Source of the DNA: JAAGZL01 sp050291365
Lineage (GTDB): Bacteria; Pseudomonadota; Gammaproteobacteria; Chromatiales; Chromatiaceae
Assembly: GCA_050291365.1 (NCBI GenBank)
Contig: JBNKJS010000027.1
Location: forward strand, 18,521-82,520
Length of the DNA stretch: 64,000 nt
Direction: 5' to 3'
Numbering within the stretch: the first letter of the stretch is position 1; the number at the start of each line of letters is the position of its first letter. Shown here in pieces: positions 35,823 through 45,826 of this stretch. The position numbers were made by a program, and so were the translations under genes. The notes beneath the pieces are model-generated. The model was not told the origin of the DNA. It saw only the letters and a list, made by a program, of their open reading frames with translations, and made no database searches.

Positions 35823-36461
35823 ATGGAAAAATTTGAGACATTTAGCGGCGTTGTTGCCCCACTGGATAGATCCAATGTGGATACAGACGCCATCATACCT
35901 AAGCAGTTTCTGAAGTCGATCAAGCGAACCGGCTTTGGCCCCTACCTGTTTGATGAGTGGCGCTATCTGGATCACGGCGAGCCGGATATGGACTGCAGCA
36001 ACCGTCCACTCAACAGCGAGTTTGTGTTGAATGATGCGCGTTATAAGGCGTCCAGGGTGCTTTTGACCCGTGAGAACTTCGGTTGTGGTTCATCCCGTGA
36101 GCATGCCCCATGGGCATTGGCCGATTTTGGCTTTAAGGTGATTCTGGCCCCAAGCTTTGCTGACATCTTCTTTAACAACTGTTTTAAGAACGGCATATTA
36201 CCAATAGTGCTTGAGGATGCTGTTATAGATAGTTTGTTTGCCAAGACCTCTGGCGAACAGGCTATGGAGATGACTGTGGACCTGGAGGCTCAGGAGTTAC
36301 GCCTTGGCGATGGCGAGACCGTCGGCTTTGAGGTAGATGAGTTCCGCAAGCAGTGTCTGCTGGAGGGTCTGGACGATATCGGCCTGACTCTGCGCCACAG
36401 TGATGAGATCAAGGCGTTTGAACAGAAGCGGCGTGAGCAGGCTCCGTGGATTTTTGCCTAA
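35823..36461 (+). CDS. leuD: 3-isopropylmalate dehydratase small subunit
   Basis: 212 aa from ATG at 35823, with aagg about 9 bases upstream. The TTG at 35802 is less likely. The opening FSGVVAPLDRSNVDTDAIIP and the motif NFGCGSSREHAPWAL are diagnostic. It is the swivelling partner of LeuC. Confidence 0.97.
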   Translation: MEKFETFSGVVAPLDRSNVDTDAIIPKQFLKSIKRTGFGPYLFDEWRYLDHGEPDMDCSNRPLNSEFVLNDARYKASRVLLTRENFGCGSSREHAPWALADFGFKVILAPSFADIFFNNCFKNGILPIVLEDAVIDSLFAKTSGEQAMEMTVDLEAQELRLGDGETVGFEVDEFRKQCLLEGLDDIGLTLRHSDEIKAFEQKRREQAPWIFA

Positions 36462-36471
36462 TAGAACAACA

Positions 36472-36616
36472 GTCCGCAAATGAACGCTAATTATGTTTTT
36501 GGCTTATGAATGAAAAAGCGGAAATAATGGCATTTTATGTTCTGTGCTTTTAACGTTGATGTTATTGCTTGACTGGTATTGTTTATATTTGCGTTCATTA
36601 GCGTTTATTTGCGGAT
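36472..36616. repeat. Imperfect inverted repeat between leuD and leuB
   Basis: gtccgcaaatgaacgctaat on the left (36472 onward). On the right, gcgttcattagcgtttattt ends in gcggat. It has the same aacgc-rich arms as the leuC-leuD spacer but a different centre of about 100 bases. Confidence 0.7.
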
Positions 36617-36645
36617 TATTTAACAAATAAGGATTGAATAAAACT

Positions 36646-37725
36646 ATGAGTAAGAAGATTCTGGTACTACCGGGTGACGGCATTGGTCAGGAGATCGTTG
36701 CTGAGGCCATGAAGGTTATCAACTGTCTGCAGAACGATTTCGGTCTGGATGTTGAGGTGGACGAGGCATTGGTGGGCGGAAGTGCCTATGATGCCGCTGG
36801 ACACCCACTGCCAGAGGCCACCCTGGATCTGGCCAGAGAGGCAGATGCGGTGCTGTTGGGTGCTGTGGGTGGTACTAAGTGGGAGTCTCTTGACATCTCC
36901 CTGCGCCCGGAGAAGGGTCTACTAGGTCTACGCAAGGAGTTGGGTCTGTTCGCCAACCTGCGTCCGGCCATCCTCTATCCGCAACTGGCGGACGCCTCCA
37001 CTCTGAAGCCGGAGGTGGTGTCTGGTCTGGATATCATGATTGTGCGGGAACTCACCGGAGGTATCTATTTCGGTCAGCCCCGAGGTGTGAAAGAGCTGGA
37101 ATCAGGTGAGAAAGAGGGTTTCAACACCCTGGTATACAGGGAGTCTGAGGTGGATCGCATTATGCGCGTTGCTATGGATATCGCTATGAAGCGTAACAAG
37201 CAGGTCTGTTCTGTGGATAAGGCCAATGTGCTGGAGTGCACAGAGATGTGGCGTGATGTAGCAATCAAGGTAGGTAAGGATTATCCTGAGGTGGAGTTGT
37301 CCCATATGTATGTGGATAATGCCGCCATGCAGCTGGTGCGTGCGCCCAAACAGTTTGATGTGATGGTTACTACCAACATGTTTGGTGATATTCTCTCCGA
37401 TTGTGCCGCCATGCTTACCGGCTCTATAGGTATGCTGCCTTCGGCCTCCCTGGATGAGAATGGCAAGGGCATGTATGAGCCGATTCATGGATCTGCTCCG
37501 GACATCGCTGGCAAGGGTGTGGCTAACCCTCTCGCCACTATCCTGTCGGTGGCCATGATGTTGCGTTACTCTCTGGACAGTGCGGATATGGCAGAACGAA
37601 TTGAGAAGGCTGTGGACCAGGTATTGGATCAGGGTCTGCGTACACCTGATATCATGTCCAAAGGCAGTAAAGAGGTTGGTACCATAGAGATGGGGGATGC
37701 GGTGGTTGCTGCCCTCAAGGGTTAA
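36646..37725 (+). CDS. leuB: 3-isopropylmalate dehydrogenase
   Basis: 359 aa from ATG at 36646. Motifs include VLPGDGIGQEIVAEAMKV, LRPEKGLLGLRKELGLFANL, ELTGGIYFG, SVDKANVLE, and the metal/NAD site MFGDILSDCAAMLTGSIGML, then EPIHGSAPDIAGKG. It oxidises and decarboxylates 3-isopropylmalate using NAD+. Third gene of the leu cluster. Confidence 0.97.
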   Translation: MSKKILVLPGDGIGQEIVAEAMKVINCLQNDFGLDVEVDEALVGGSAYDAAGHPLPEATLDLAREADAVLLGAVGGTKWESLDISLRPEKGLLGLRKELGLFANLRPAILYPQLADASTLKPEVVSGLDIMIVRELTGGIYFGQPRGVKELESGEKEGFNTLVYRESEVDRIMRVAMDIAMKRNKQVCSVDKANVLECTEMWRDVAIKVGKDYPEVELSHMYVDNAAMQLVRAPKQFDVMVTTNMFGDILSDCAAMLTGSIGMLPSASLDENGKGMYEPIHGSAPDIAGKGVANPLATILSVAMMLRYSLDSADMAERIEKAVDQVLDQGLRTPDIMSKGSKEVGTIEMGDAVVAALKG

Positions 37726-37739
37726 TTATTTATAGTACA

Positions 37740-37766
37740 GGTAGCTCTTAATTGTTCAGAGCTACC
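37740..37766 (+). terminator. Hairpin between leuB and asd
   Basis: ggtagctct and agagctacc form an exact 9-bp stem with a 9-base loop, 14 bases after leuB. No clean T-tract follows, so it may be a weak terminator or an mRNA-stabilising hairpin. Confidence 0.55.
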
Positions 37767-37795
37767 ATGATTTAATTTAGAGAGTACATAAGGTG

Positions 37796-38917
37796 ATGAA
37801 TAAGCGCATAGGCTTTGTTGGTTGGCGTGGCATGGTCGGATCTGTCTTGATGGACCGCATGTTGGAAGAGAAAGACTTTGACCTAATAGATGAGCCTGTT
37901 TTCTTCACCACCTCCCAGGTTGGTCAGAACGGTCCAAATATCGGCAAGGATATTCCTCTACTAAAAGACGCCGGTGATATTGATGAGCTGAAGTCCATGG
38001 ATATCATCGTCTCCTGTCAGGGCGGCAGCTATACCAAAGAGGTATTCCCCAAGTTACGCTCTGCTGGTTGGGACGGCTACTGGATTGATGCTGCATCAGC
38101 CCTGCGTATGGATAGAGATAGCGTCATCATTCTTGATCCAGTGAACGAATCTTTAATTAAAGATTCGATCAAATCCGGGGTGAAGAACTATATCGGAGGC
38201 AACTGTACCGTCAGTTTGATGCTGATGGGGCTTGGTGGTCTGTTTCAACATGACCTGATTGAGTGGATGACAGCCATGACCTACCAGGCTGCATCTGGTG
38301 CTGGCGCAAAGAACATGCGAGAACTGCTAAGCCAGATGGGTAGCGCCCACTCAGCTGTGGCATCTTTGCTGGAGGATCCTTCATCAGCCATCCTGGATAT
38401 CGACCGAATTGTGGCAGAAAAGCTGCGTAGCAGCGAGTTTCCAACAGACAACTTTGGAGTGCCTCTGGCCGGCAGCCTGATTCCCTGGATTGACACCAAA
38501 CTAGAGAATGGTCAGAGCCGCGAGGAGTGGAAAGGCGGTGTGGAGACCAACAAGATATTGGGTCGAGAAGAGAGTCCAATTCCTATCGATGGTATCTGCG
38601 TGCGCATTGGTGCTATGCGTTCCCATAGCCAAGCTCTAACCATTAAGCTGAAGCAGGACCTACCGCTGGATGAGATTGAAGATATTTTGTCCAGTGCTAA
38701 CGATTGGGTAAAGGTAATACCAAACGAGCGGGACATTACTTCAAAAGAGCTTACCCCTGCAAAAGTAACAGGAACTTTGAGCGTTCCAGTGGGTAGATTG
38801 CGCAAACTTGCCATGGGTAGTAGCTATCTATCTGCCTTTACAGTGGGTGATCAACTGTTGTGGGGTGCGGCGGAACCACTTCGCAGAATGCTCAGGATAG
38901 TTCTACAAGGAGCTTAA
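37796..38917 (+). CDS. asd: Aspartate-semialdehyde dehydrogenase
   Basis: 373 aa (ATG at 37796, immediately after an in-frame GTG). NADP-binding start RIGFVGWRGMVGSVLMDRM. The catalytic Cys is in IGGNCTVSLMLMGL, and the conserved RIGAMRSHSQALTIKL is present. It belongs to the longer gammaproteobacterial type (about 370 aa). It makes aspartate semialdehyde for lysine, threonine, methionine and diaminopimelate. Confidence 0.96.
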   Translation: MNKRIGFVGWRGMVGSVLMDRMLEEKDFDLIDEPVFFTTSQVGQNGPNIGKDIPLLKDAGDIDELKSMDIIVSCQGGSYTKEVFPKLRSAGWDGYWIDAASALRMDRDSVIILDPVNESLIKDSIKSGVKNYIGGNCTVSLMLMGLGGLFQHDLIEWMTAMTYQAASGAGAKNMRELLSQMGSAHSAVASLLEDPSSAILDIDRIVAEKLRSSEFPTDNFGVPLAGSLIPWIDTKLENGQSREEWKGGVETNKILGREESPIPIDGICVRIGAMRSHSQALTIKLKQDLPLDEIEDILSSANDWVKVIPNERDITSKELTPAKVTGTLSVPVGRLRKLAMGSSYLSAFTVGDQLLWGAAEPLRRMLRIVLQGA

Positions 38918-39135
38918 TCTGCTTGACGAAGCGTGAAATATGCTGTAATAATTTTGGAAAAATTCCATTTATAAGCTATAGTTAGCGGTGAAATTTTAAG
39001 TTCATTCTATATTTTGCCGGTAAATTGGCACAATATGGAATGGCAGTATCAGTATTTAGTAAGTGTGCTTTGGGTTTTTTGCGTTTTATCGAACAACAAT
39101 TGTTCATCTGGAATGGATGTAAATTAGGGGGAGAC

Positions 39136-42100
39136 ATGGTTCGTAAATTATCTCTGATGTTGGTTTTGACATTAGGGCTTGTACCGCTTGCGGCACAGGC
39201 GCTCGGACTGGGCGATATTAAATTGAACTCTGCCCTTAACCAAAAATTCAATGCTGAAATAAAACTCATGTCATTGTCTAAGGGCGAAATCCATGATGTT
39301 AGGGTCAATATGGCATCGGATGAGGCGTTCAAAAGGTCCGGGGTTGATCGAACCTTTCTTTTGACCACCCTAAGGTTCAAGCCAGAACAGAAGCCGGATG
39401 GAACAAACATCATCAGGATAACGACTGATGAGCCTATTCGTGAACCTTTTTTGAATTTTCTTATAGAGGTCAACTGGCCAAAGGGTAGACTGGTCAGGGA
39501 ATACACTGTGCTGTTGGATCCGCCTGTTACTCTTGAGCGTAAGCCAGCTCCAGTCCAGGCTCCAATTCAAGCCCCGAAGGCAGTGAAAGAACCTGCAGCT
39601 CCAGCCGAGGCTGCTCCAGTTATACAATCACCTCCGGTCAGTGATGCCCCTTATACTGGCGATGTCGATGAGTTGAAGGTCCAGAATAATCAGTCACTGT
39701 GGGTTATTGCGCGTAAGCACCAGCACAAAGGCGTAGATCATACCCGCATGATGATGGCTATTTACAACGCCAATCCTAACGCGTTTATCAAAAGCAATAT
39801 AAATAGGCTCAAGAAAGGCGCAATCCTAAGAATTCCAGAGAAAAAAGATGTACTGAAGCTTGGTGTTAGAGAAGCACAAAGTGAGTATAAACGGCATGTG
39901 GATGAGTGGCAGGCCGATCGTCTAGGGGTCAATAAGAAGGACGAACCAGAAATAGCAGCGGACACTGAACAAGAACAGGATGATATTAAGGCCGAGGAGA
40001 AGATCTCAGAAGAGCCGAAAGCGGAAGAAGCTAAGGAAGAAACAGAGCTGAAAGCAGAAGCAGGCCCAACGACTGATGAAGAGAAGCCGGCAGAAGCAGC
40101 TAAGAAGGCTACTTCTACTGAAGAAACCAAAGCAGAGGAAAAGGTAGCTCAGGAATCCAAGGCTGAAGAAGAGATGTCTGTGCCTGGAGCAGAGCTCAAG
40201 ATTGCAACGGCGCGCCCAGAGGGTAAGGGTGAAGCAGGTCCCAGCGAGGATGAGTCCTCAGAAAAGACTGTTGCCAGACTGAAACAAGAGCTTCTGATTC
40301 TGGAAGAGAGCGCAGAGAGTGTTCGCGGTGAAAACGAAGAGCTTTCTTCAAGAGTAACAGACCTTGAAGATCAACTGAAAGACCTTGAGCGCATACTGGA
40401 GTTGAAAAACAAGCAGTTTGCGACACTGCAGGCCGCCCTTGCAAAGAGTAAAAAGGAGCAGATTCTTCTAGCAGAGAGTCAGAAGCAACAGGAAGCAAAG
40501 GAAGAGCAAAAGCCTGAAGTAGAGGCCGTAAAGGAAGAGCAAAAGCCTGAAATGGAGGCTGTGAAGGAAGAGCCTAAAGAAGAGAAAAAACCTGAAGCAG
40601 TCGTGGCAAAGGTTGAACCCAAGGATGTAACAAAGCCAGAGGCGGTGGTAACAAAAGAAGAGCCTAAGGAAGAAGCCAAGGTTCAACAGAAACAACCTGA
40701 GCCTACTGTGGAAGTAGTCAAACCGAAACCAGTGGTCGAGCCAGTGAAGCAGGACTCAGTGGTAAAACCTTTACCAGAAGATACAAAACAGCCTGCTAAG
40801 GTTGTAGTGACAACTCCAAAGGAAGAGTCTGAGCCGAGTTTACTTGGCGCTATTGTGACCAGCCCAACCCTGCTTGGCCTAGCAATTGCGGTAATTTTGA
40901 TCCCGCTTGCACTGGTGTGGATGCTTATGAGTCGTAAGCGTACAAATACAGCAGATTTTCAGGAGAGTATCCTTCTTAATACGATTGATGATGAGGTGGA
41001 AAGCAGCACTCTTAATGAGGCCAACAACATACCTGCTCATACTGAAGAGACGTCATTCTTAAGCGATTTTTCTCCAAGCGACATTGATGCCTTGCAAGAT
41101 GAGACTGGTGAGGTCGATCCGTTGTCTGAGGCGGACGTATATATAGCCTACGGTAGATATCAGCAGGCTGAAGAGCTGATTCGTCAGGCAATTGATAAAG
41201 AGCCAGAAAGAGATGCGCTAAAGCACAAGCTGTTTGAGATTCTATATGCGACGAAAGATTCCAATGGTTTTGTCAAGCTTGTTGAAGAGGCATCAGGAAC
41301 CGCTGTAGAGACAAATGATAACGAGGCTTGGCAGCGAGTTCTTTCCATGGGAAAGATGCTGTTGCCTTCGCATCCTAAATTTACCGATGCTGCTGAAATA
41401 AGTGCAGATGACGACCTGTTTTCGCTAGATGATGATCTTCTAGAAGAGGATCTGGGTGAGAGTGATTTTGCTGATCTCGATGAAACCTTGACCCAAGCTG
41501 AGTTTGGTGGCGGAGCAGGGGCCAAGCCATCAACGACAAGTGAACAGGCTGAAACAGATGAAGGGAAATTGTCAGATGACACACTTGATTTTTCAAATGA
41601 CCTAGATGATACGGGCGCCGGGCTGGAAGATCTCGATTTTGAGAGCAACATGGATGAAGACTTTATCAGTGCCGCACTTGATGAGCTTGAAGAGTTGGAT
41701 GAAACATTAGTTACTCCTGAGGATGGTAAAAAGCAAGCCAGTACAGAAGATGACTCTGATGATGAATTTACCCTAACACTTTCTGACCTGGAAGATGAGG
41801 GAGAGAAGACGATACTATCGCTGCAGGATGAACTCTCCTCCGAAGAGAGTGGTGCATCTGCTGAACTGGAGAATCTAGATGCCTTCTCTTTGCCTGAAGA
41901 GGATGTGCTGGCAAATGAGCTGGAAGAGACAAGTCTAGATATTCCAGATACAGAATCTGAAGAGGGGGATAGTGAGCTGGTCTCCTTAGGTGATCTGGAC
42001 GTAGATCTGTCAATCTCAGAGGATACTCCGGATGAGATTGCTACAAAGATTGATCTTGCTCAAGCCTATATAGAGATGGGTGATAAAGATGGTGCGCTAG

Positions 42101-42180
42101 ACATATTGGATGAGGTTTTGAATGAGGGAGACGCCACGCAAAAGGAAAAGGCACAGAAGATCAAGGATTCTATCTCATAG
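39136..42180 (+). CDS. fimV: FimV-like inner membrane hub protein
   Basis: 1014 aa from ATG at 39136, with aggggga just upstream. Signal peptide MVRKLSLMLVLTLGLVPLAA with cleavage after AQA, then the FimV N-domain (GLGDIKLNSALNQKFNAEIK). A LysM-like peptidoglycan-binding domain is near residues 178-235 (LWVIARKH, INRLKKGAILRIP). A Glu/Lys/Pro repeat region spans 270-560, followed by one TM near 572-595 (LLGLAIAVILIPLALVWML), an acidic cytoplasmic region and the C-terminal FimV motif (TKIDLAQAYIEMGDKDGALD). In Pseudomonas it places type IV pilus machinery at the pole and affects cAMP and twitching. Location before truA is conserved. Confidence 0.92.
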   Translation: MVRKLSLMLVLTLGLVPLAAQALGLGDIKLNSALNQKFNAEIKLMSLSKGEIHDVRVNMASDEAFKRSGVDRTFLLTTLRFKPEQKPDGTNIIRITTDEPIREPFLNFLIEVNWPKGRLVREYTVLLDPPVTLERKPAPVQAPIQAPKAVKEPAAPAEAAPVIQSPPVSDAPYTGDVDELKVQNNQSLWVIARKHQHKGVDHTRMMMAIYNANPNAFIKSNINRLKKGAILRIPEKKDVLKLGVREAQSEYKRHVDEWQADRLGVNKKDEPEIAADTEQEQDDIKAEEKISEEPKAEEAKEETELKAEAGPTTDEEKPAEAAKKATSTEETKAEEKVAQESKAEEEMSVPGAELKIATARPEGKGEAGPSEDESSEKTVARLKQELLILEESAESVRGENEELSSRVTDLEDQLKDLERILELKNKQFATLQAALAKSKKEQILLAESQKQQEAKEEQKPEVEAVKEEQKPEMEAVKEEPKEEKKPEAVVAKVEPKDVTKPEAVVTKEEPKEEAKVQQKQPEPTVEVVKPKPVVEPVKQDSVVKPLPEDTKQPAKVVVTTPKEESEPSLLGAIVTSPTLLGLAIAVILIPLALVWMLMSRKRTNTADFQESILLNTIDDEVESSTLNEANNIPAHTEETSFLSDFSPSDIDALQDETGEVDPLSEADVYIAYGRYQQAEELIRQAIDKEPERDALKHKLFEILYATKDSNGFVKLVEEASGTAVETNDNEAWQRVLSMGKMLLPSHPKFTDAAEISADDDLFSLDDDLLEEDLGESDFADLDETLTQAEFGGGAGAKPSTTSEQAETDEGKLSDDTLDFSNDLDDTGAGLEDLDFESNMDEDFISAALDELEELDETLVTPEDGKKQASTEDDSDDEFTLTLSDLEDEGEKTILSLQDELSSEESGASAELENLDAFSLPEEDVLANELEETSLDIPDTESEEGDSELVSLGDLDVDLSISEDTPDEIATKIDLAQAYIEMGDKDGALDILDEVLNEGDATQKEKAQKIKDSIS

Positions 42181-42218
42181 AGATATTGCACTAAATAATA
42201 ATTAGATCTTAACATTCG

Positions 42219-42242
42219 AGAGGCGCACCCAGGTGCGTCTCT
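42219..42242 (+). terminator. Hairpin between fimV and truA
   Basis: agaggcgcac, loop ccag, then gtgcgtctct; a 10-bp stem with one G-T pair. A T-rich stretch follows. It is probably a terminator for fimV. Confidence 0.65.
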
Positions 42243-42286
42243 TGTCTTTGTTGGCACATAAAGATTACAGATAGCGAGTAAACTTA

Positions 42287-43075
42287 ATGCGTTATGCCGT
42301 AGGCGTTGAATATGATGGTACAAGCTTCCATGGATGGCAGATTCAGGTTGGCGTAAGAACCGTTCAAGAGCAGATTCAAAATGCTCTGACGATAGTTGCA
42401 AATCATCCTGTTAAGGTTCAATGTGCTGGACGTACAGACACGGGTGTACATGCCTTTGGTCAGGTCATACATTTTGATTCAGACTCAAAGCGTAGCAATA
42501 GGAACTGGTTATTGGGGACAAATGTCAATCTTCCTGGCGATGTAAATATAAATTGGATTAAACAGGTGCAGGATGAATTTCACGCACGTTTTTCTGCAAT
42601 AAGTCGTAGTTATAGATATGTAATATACAATGGGTTTACTCGTTCTTCTGTATGGCGTAATAGGGTTGTTTGGGAGCGACGTCCCCTGGATTTAGCTCTT
42701 ATGCAGATGGCAGCAGAGTCGCTGATCGGAACCCATGATTTTTCCTCTTTTCGGGCAATAGGCTGCCAAGCTAAAAGTCCGATACGAACCTTGAGTCGCC
42801 TGGAAATATCCAAAGATGGAGATATCATCTCTATTGAGCTCGAAGCGAATGCCTTTCTGCATCATATGGTAAGAAATATCGCTGGGGTCCTAATTTCTAT
42901 AGGCTGTGGAGATAAGCCAGTAGACTGGGCCAGAGAGGTGCTTGAGCATAAGAATAGAACTCTTGGTGGTATTACCGCGCCACCTCAAGGGTTGTATCTT
43001 ACTGGGGTAGGCTATCCTATAGAGTATGGGATTCCTGTCAGTGAACAAGATATAGACCATATATCACTGCTATAG
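42287..43075 (+). CDS. truA: tRNA pseudouridine(38-40) synthase
   Basis: 262 aa. The opening VGVEYDGTSFHGWQIQ and the active-site stretch CAGRTDTGVHAFGQVIHFD, with the catalytic Asp, are typical. LEANAFLHHMVRNIAGVLI is also conserved. It modifies U38-U40 in the tRNA anticodon stem. Normal length. Confidence 0.96.
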   Translation: MRYAVGVEYDGTSFHGWQIQVGVRTVQEQIQNALTIVANHPVKVQCAGRTDTGVHAFGQVIHFDSDSKRSNRNWLLGTNVNLPGDVNINWIKQVQDEFHARFSAISRSYRYVIYNGFTRSSVWRNRVVWERRPLDLALMQMAAESLIGTHDFSSFRAIGCQAKSPIRTLSRLEISKDGDIISIELEANAFLHHMVRNIAGVLISIGCGDKPVDWAREVLEHKNRTLGGITAPPQGLYLTGVGYPIEYGIPVSEQDIDHISLL

Positions 43076-43287
43076 AATCAGCAGGCCTAGAAAGAAAGCA
43101 ATGGAAATCAGATAGGGTACAAAATATATTTAACAGCCATTCTGTTTATAGTTTCTATTTTTTTCTAAAAGCCAAGAAAAAATTCTGGAATCTATTAAAC
43201 TTATTCATTACAGCATCGTTATTCAGATTATCCCTATAAATCGTGATGTAACAGTATGCAAGGTTCTTTTTATCAGGAGCTTATCAG

Positions 43288-45036
43288 ATGGATCAAAATT
43301 GTGATCTTTTCTTTCCTTTCCCAGAACAAAAAGAGGCTGATAGAGGCGAAATAAAACTAATCCTTGATATCTTTAATAAAACGTTGAATGATCTTCCCTG
43401 GGGTAATCAAGAAAACGTTGCAAAAGCAATTTTCGATATCCTATACAAGTCAAATAAAATACAGTTTAAATGCGATGATCGCCTGACTCTGATAAAAAAG
43501 ATAGAAGGCCCAGCTCTCCAGGTTGTTAACGGACTTAGGGATAAGATCAAGGACGTTACTGCGCCGATCGGACGTAATGAGGAAAGGTTTGCGAAAATAC
43601 TGGTTGGAATCCACTATGAGCTTGCATTGGCATATCGTTGTTTGCTGGAGAAACAGCCAGTAAAACTCGTTTTGCGCAATGTAGATAAGGATGTAACTGC
43701 AAATAATATCCGACTCGCTATATACCATTTAGGCGAGATATTACGAACAAAATACAGTGTGTTTTCTAACCCCAGTGGCACAATTTGGAAATATGTCTAT
43801 ACGCTATTCATCTGCGCCTATAACCATCATATCCACAATGTCAGCTTGCCAGACTCAGGTTGGTGTAGATTTAACACCGTAGAGGACGTATTCAAATCAA
43901 TTCTACTAATGTCAATAAGCTCACCTCTGACCATGAGGGGGAATGAGTTTAATGCGTTATATGATCTTGCACCTGACCTGGCACAATATATTGAGCTAGG
44001 AAAAATTAACTGTGGAGAAAATTATTCAGATTTAATGACGTTTAACCTATCTGGGACGGAGGCACCTAAGAAACAGTTTGCAACAGGTTGTGACTCTTGT
44101 AGTAACGCATCTAACTGTTTTACCGTTAGTACAACCCAGCTGCTTGATTATTTTGAGCGGCAGCAAGATATGATAGAGGAGAATGAACAGCCCACTCAGG
44201 TACAGAGGTTTCTAAATACTCAAGGCCAGTTTGAAAAGCTTAAGCGAAATCTTACCGGTTTCGAAAGATCTTGTGATTCAAAACGGACAAAGGGTGGAAG
44301 CTTTCTAGTAGAGTTGGTTGTAGGTTTCAGTGATGTCTATACGTTCTTGAGTAAAGGAGCAACAAAAGCAGCGGTTAACAAAGAACAGAATGATGCTTTA
44401 AGTGATACAGATTACTGGGAAACTACAGGTGAAGATACAATAAATGTTGAAGATATCGAGGCATGGACTACCACTGGAATAATTAGGTCTGGTCTCCGTA
44501 AAACCATTTGCAAAGTAATAAATCATAGCAGTGGTGGCTATTGTCTCTACCTAGACGCCAGTGAAAGATTTCATTTGAGAGTAGGCGAGCTGGCGATAGT
44601 AAAGGAGTCAGGAAAAAGCGAATGGAATGTGGCTGTAATTATATGGGTGAGAGGGAATAAGAAAAGAGTAGATTTTGGGGTTAAGTTGTTAGAGGGCGTT
44701 GTGTCCACAGGTACACTTAAACCCGTTTATTCAAAAGGTACGGACATAAGCACAGAATGTCTGTTTTTGAAAACTGAATATGGCGATGATGATAGTTCTA
44801 TCAGGATCGTTACTGCATCTCCTGATATTTACAATGGAGATAAATTATTGGTCAACTATCATAATCATGAGTATCGGGTAACAGTAATAAATACTGACTC
44901 CAAAACTAATGGTTATGTGGAATATATTTGCGACTGGAGTGATTCTGAAGAAGATGTAGCTAAGAACCAGAGCTCTAATCCTAAAGATGCTGTAGTGACT
45001 GAGTCTGATTTTGAGTCTATCTGGGATCAACTCTGA
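43288..45036 (+). CDS. Large protein with C-terminal PilZ-like motif
   Basis: 582 aa, soluble, not matched to a named full-length family. The N-terminal 370 residues look helical and contain a cysteine cluster (GCDSCSNASNCF). The C-terminal part carries both halves of the PilZ c-di-GMP signature: RSGLR at residues 400-404 (RxxxR) and NHSSGG at 412-417 (N-x-S-x-x-G). The strand-rich LRVGELAIVKE and KRVDFGVKLLEG follow. It may therefore be a cyclic-di-GMP receptor. It sits between truA and trpF, which are adjacent in many relatives, so it may have been inserted there. Its DNA is AT-richer than its neighbours. Confidence 0.65.
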   Translation: MDQNCDLFFPFPEQKEADRGEIKLILDIFNKTLNDLPWGNQENVAKAIFDILYKSNKIQFKCDDRLTLIKKIEGPALQVVNGLRDKIKDVTAPIGRNEERFAKILVGIHYELALAYRCLLEKQPVKLVLRNVDKDVTANNIRLAIYHLGEILRTKYSVFSNPSGTIWKYVYTLFICAYNHHIHNVSLPDSGWCRFNTVEDVFKSILLMSISSPLTMRGNEFNALYDLAPDLAQYIELGKINCGENYSDLMTFNLSGTEAPKKQFATGCDSCSNASNCFTVSTTQLLDYFERQQDMIEENEQPTQVQRFLNTQGQFEKLKRNLTGFERSCDSKRTKGGSFLVELVVGFSDVYTFLSKGATKAAVNKEQNDALSDTDYWETTGEDTINVEDIEAWTTTGIIRSGLRKTICKVINHSSGGYCLYLDASERFHLRVGELAIVKESGKSEWNVAVIIWVRGNKKRVDFGVKLLEGVVSTGTLKPVYSKGTDISTECLFLKTEYGDDDSSIRIVTASPDIYNGDKLLVNYHNHEYRVTVINTDSKTNGYVEYICDWSDSEEDVAKNQSSNPKDAVVTESDFESIWDQL

Positions 45037-45202
45037 CTTGTTTTGTTTGCAAATAGGAAAATAACTAGTAAAATCAATAAGAAAGGCGGTGCTGCGCTTA
45101 ATATAAACGTAGTTGTATGTTGTTTTTTCTGCCAGCCCAATTCTACACTATTGCCTTATAGAGCTTTCTCAAATTCGGCCAATCCTGTATCTTTAGCGCC
45201 CT

Positions 45203-45826
45203 ATGAGAACCAGGGTTAAAATCTGTGGTATTACACGGCCCCAAGATGCGCAAGCAGCCATAAAATTTGGTGCGGATGCTCTGGGCCTGGTCTTTTATCC
45301 ACCAAGTCCCAGGGCGGTGACAATCGAGCAGGCCAGGGAGATTGTGGCTGGATTAGCGCCTTATGTAACCGTGGTGGGACTGTTTGTTAACGAGAATAGA
45401 GATAGTGTTGATGAAGTACTCTCCAAAGTGCGCATCGATCTATTGCAGTTCCATGGAGATGAAACACCTGAAGAGTGTATAGGGTACGGTTGCCCATACA
45501 CCAAGGCTATCCGGATGCGCGATGGTGTGGATCTGATTGAGGAGATGAACAGATACTCCCAAGCAGAGGGGCTGCTTCTGGATACATATCGCAAAGGCAT
45601 TCCTGGTGGTACTGGAGATAGTTTTAATTGGGAACTGATCCCGGCAGAGATCGCGGACTCTATTATCCTGGCCGGAGGGCTTGGCCCGGATAATGTTGAG
45701 CAGGCGATAAAGCAGGTGCATCCATACGCAGTAGATGTAAGCGGGGGGGTGGAGCAGGAGAAGGGCATCAAGGATCGAGAGAAGATAGCGGCATTCATGC
45801 GAGGAGTAGAACGTGCCAACAGATGA
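45203..45826 (+). CDS. trpF: Phosphoribosylanthranilate isomerase
   Basis: 207 aa. Signatures: RVKICGITRPQDAQAAIKFG, ADALGLVFYPPSPRAV, LLQFHGDETPEEC and LAGGLGPDNVEQAI, then AVDVSGGVEQEKGIKD. It catalyses the Amadori rearrangement in tryptophan synthesis. It overlaps trpB by 14 bases. Confidence 0.96.
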   Translation: MRTRVKICGITRPQDAQAAIKFGADALGLVFYPPSPRAVTIEQAREIVAGLAPYVTVVGLFVNENRDSVDEVLSKVRIDLLQFHGDETPEECIGYGCPYTKAIRMRDGVDLIEEMNRYSQAEGLLLDTYRKGIPGGTGDSFNWELIPAEIADSIILAGGLGPDNVEQAIKQVHPYAVDVSGGVEQEKGIKDREKIAAFMRGVERANR

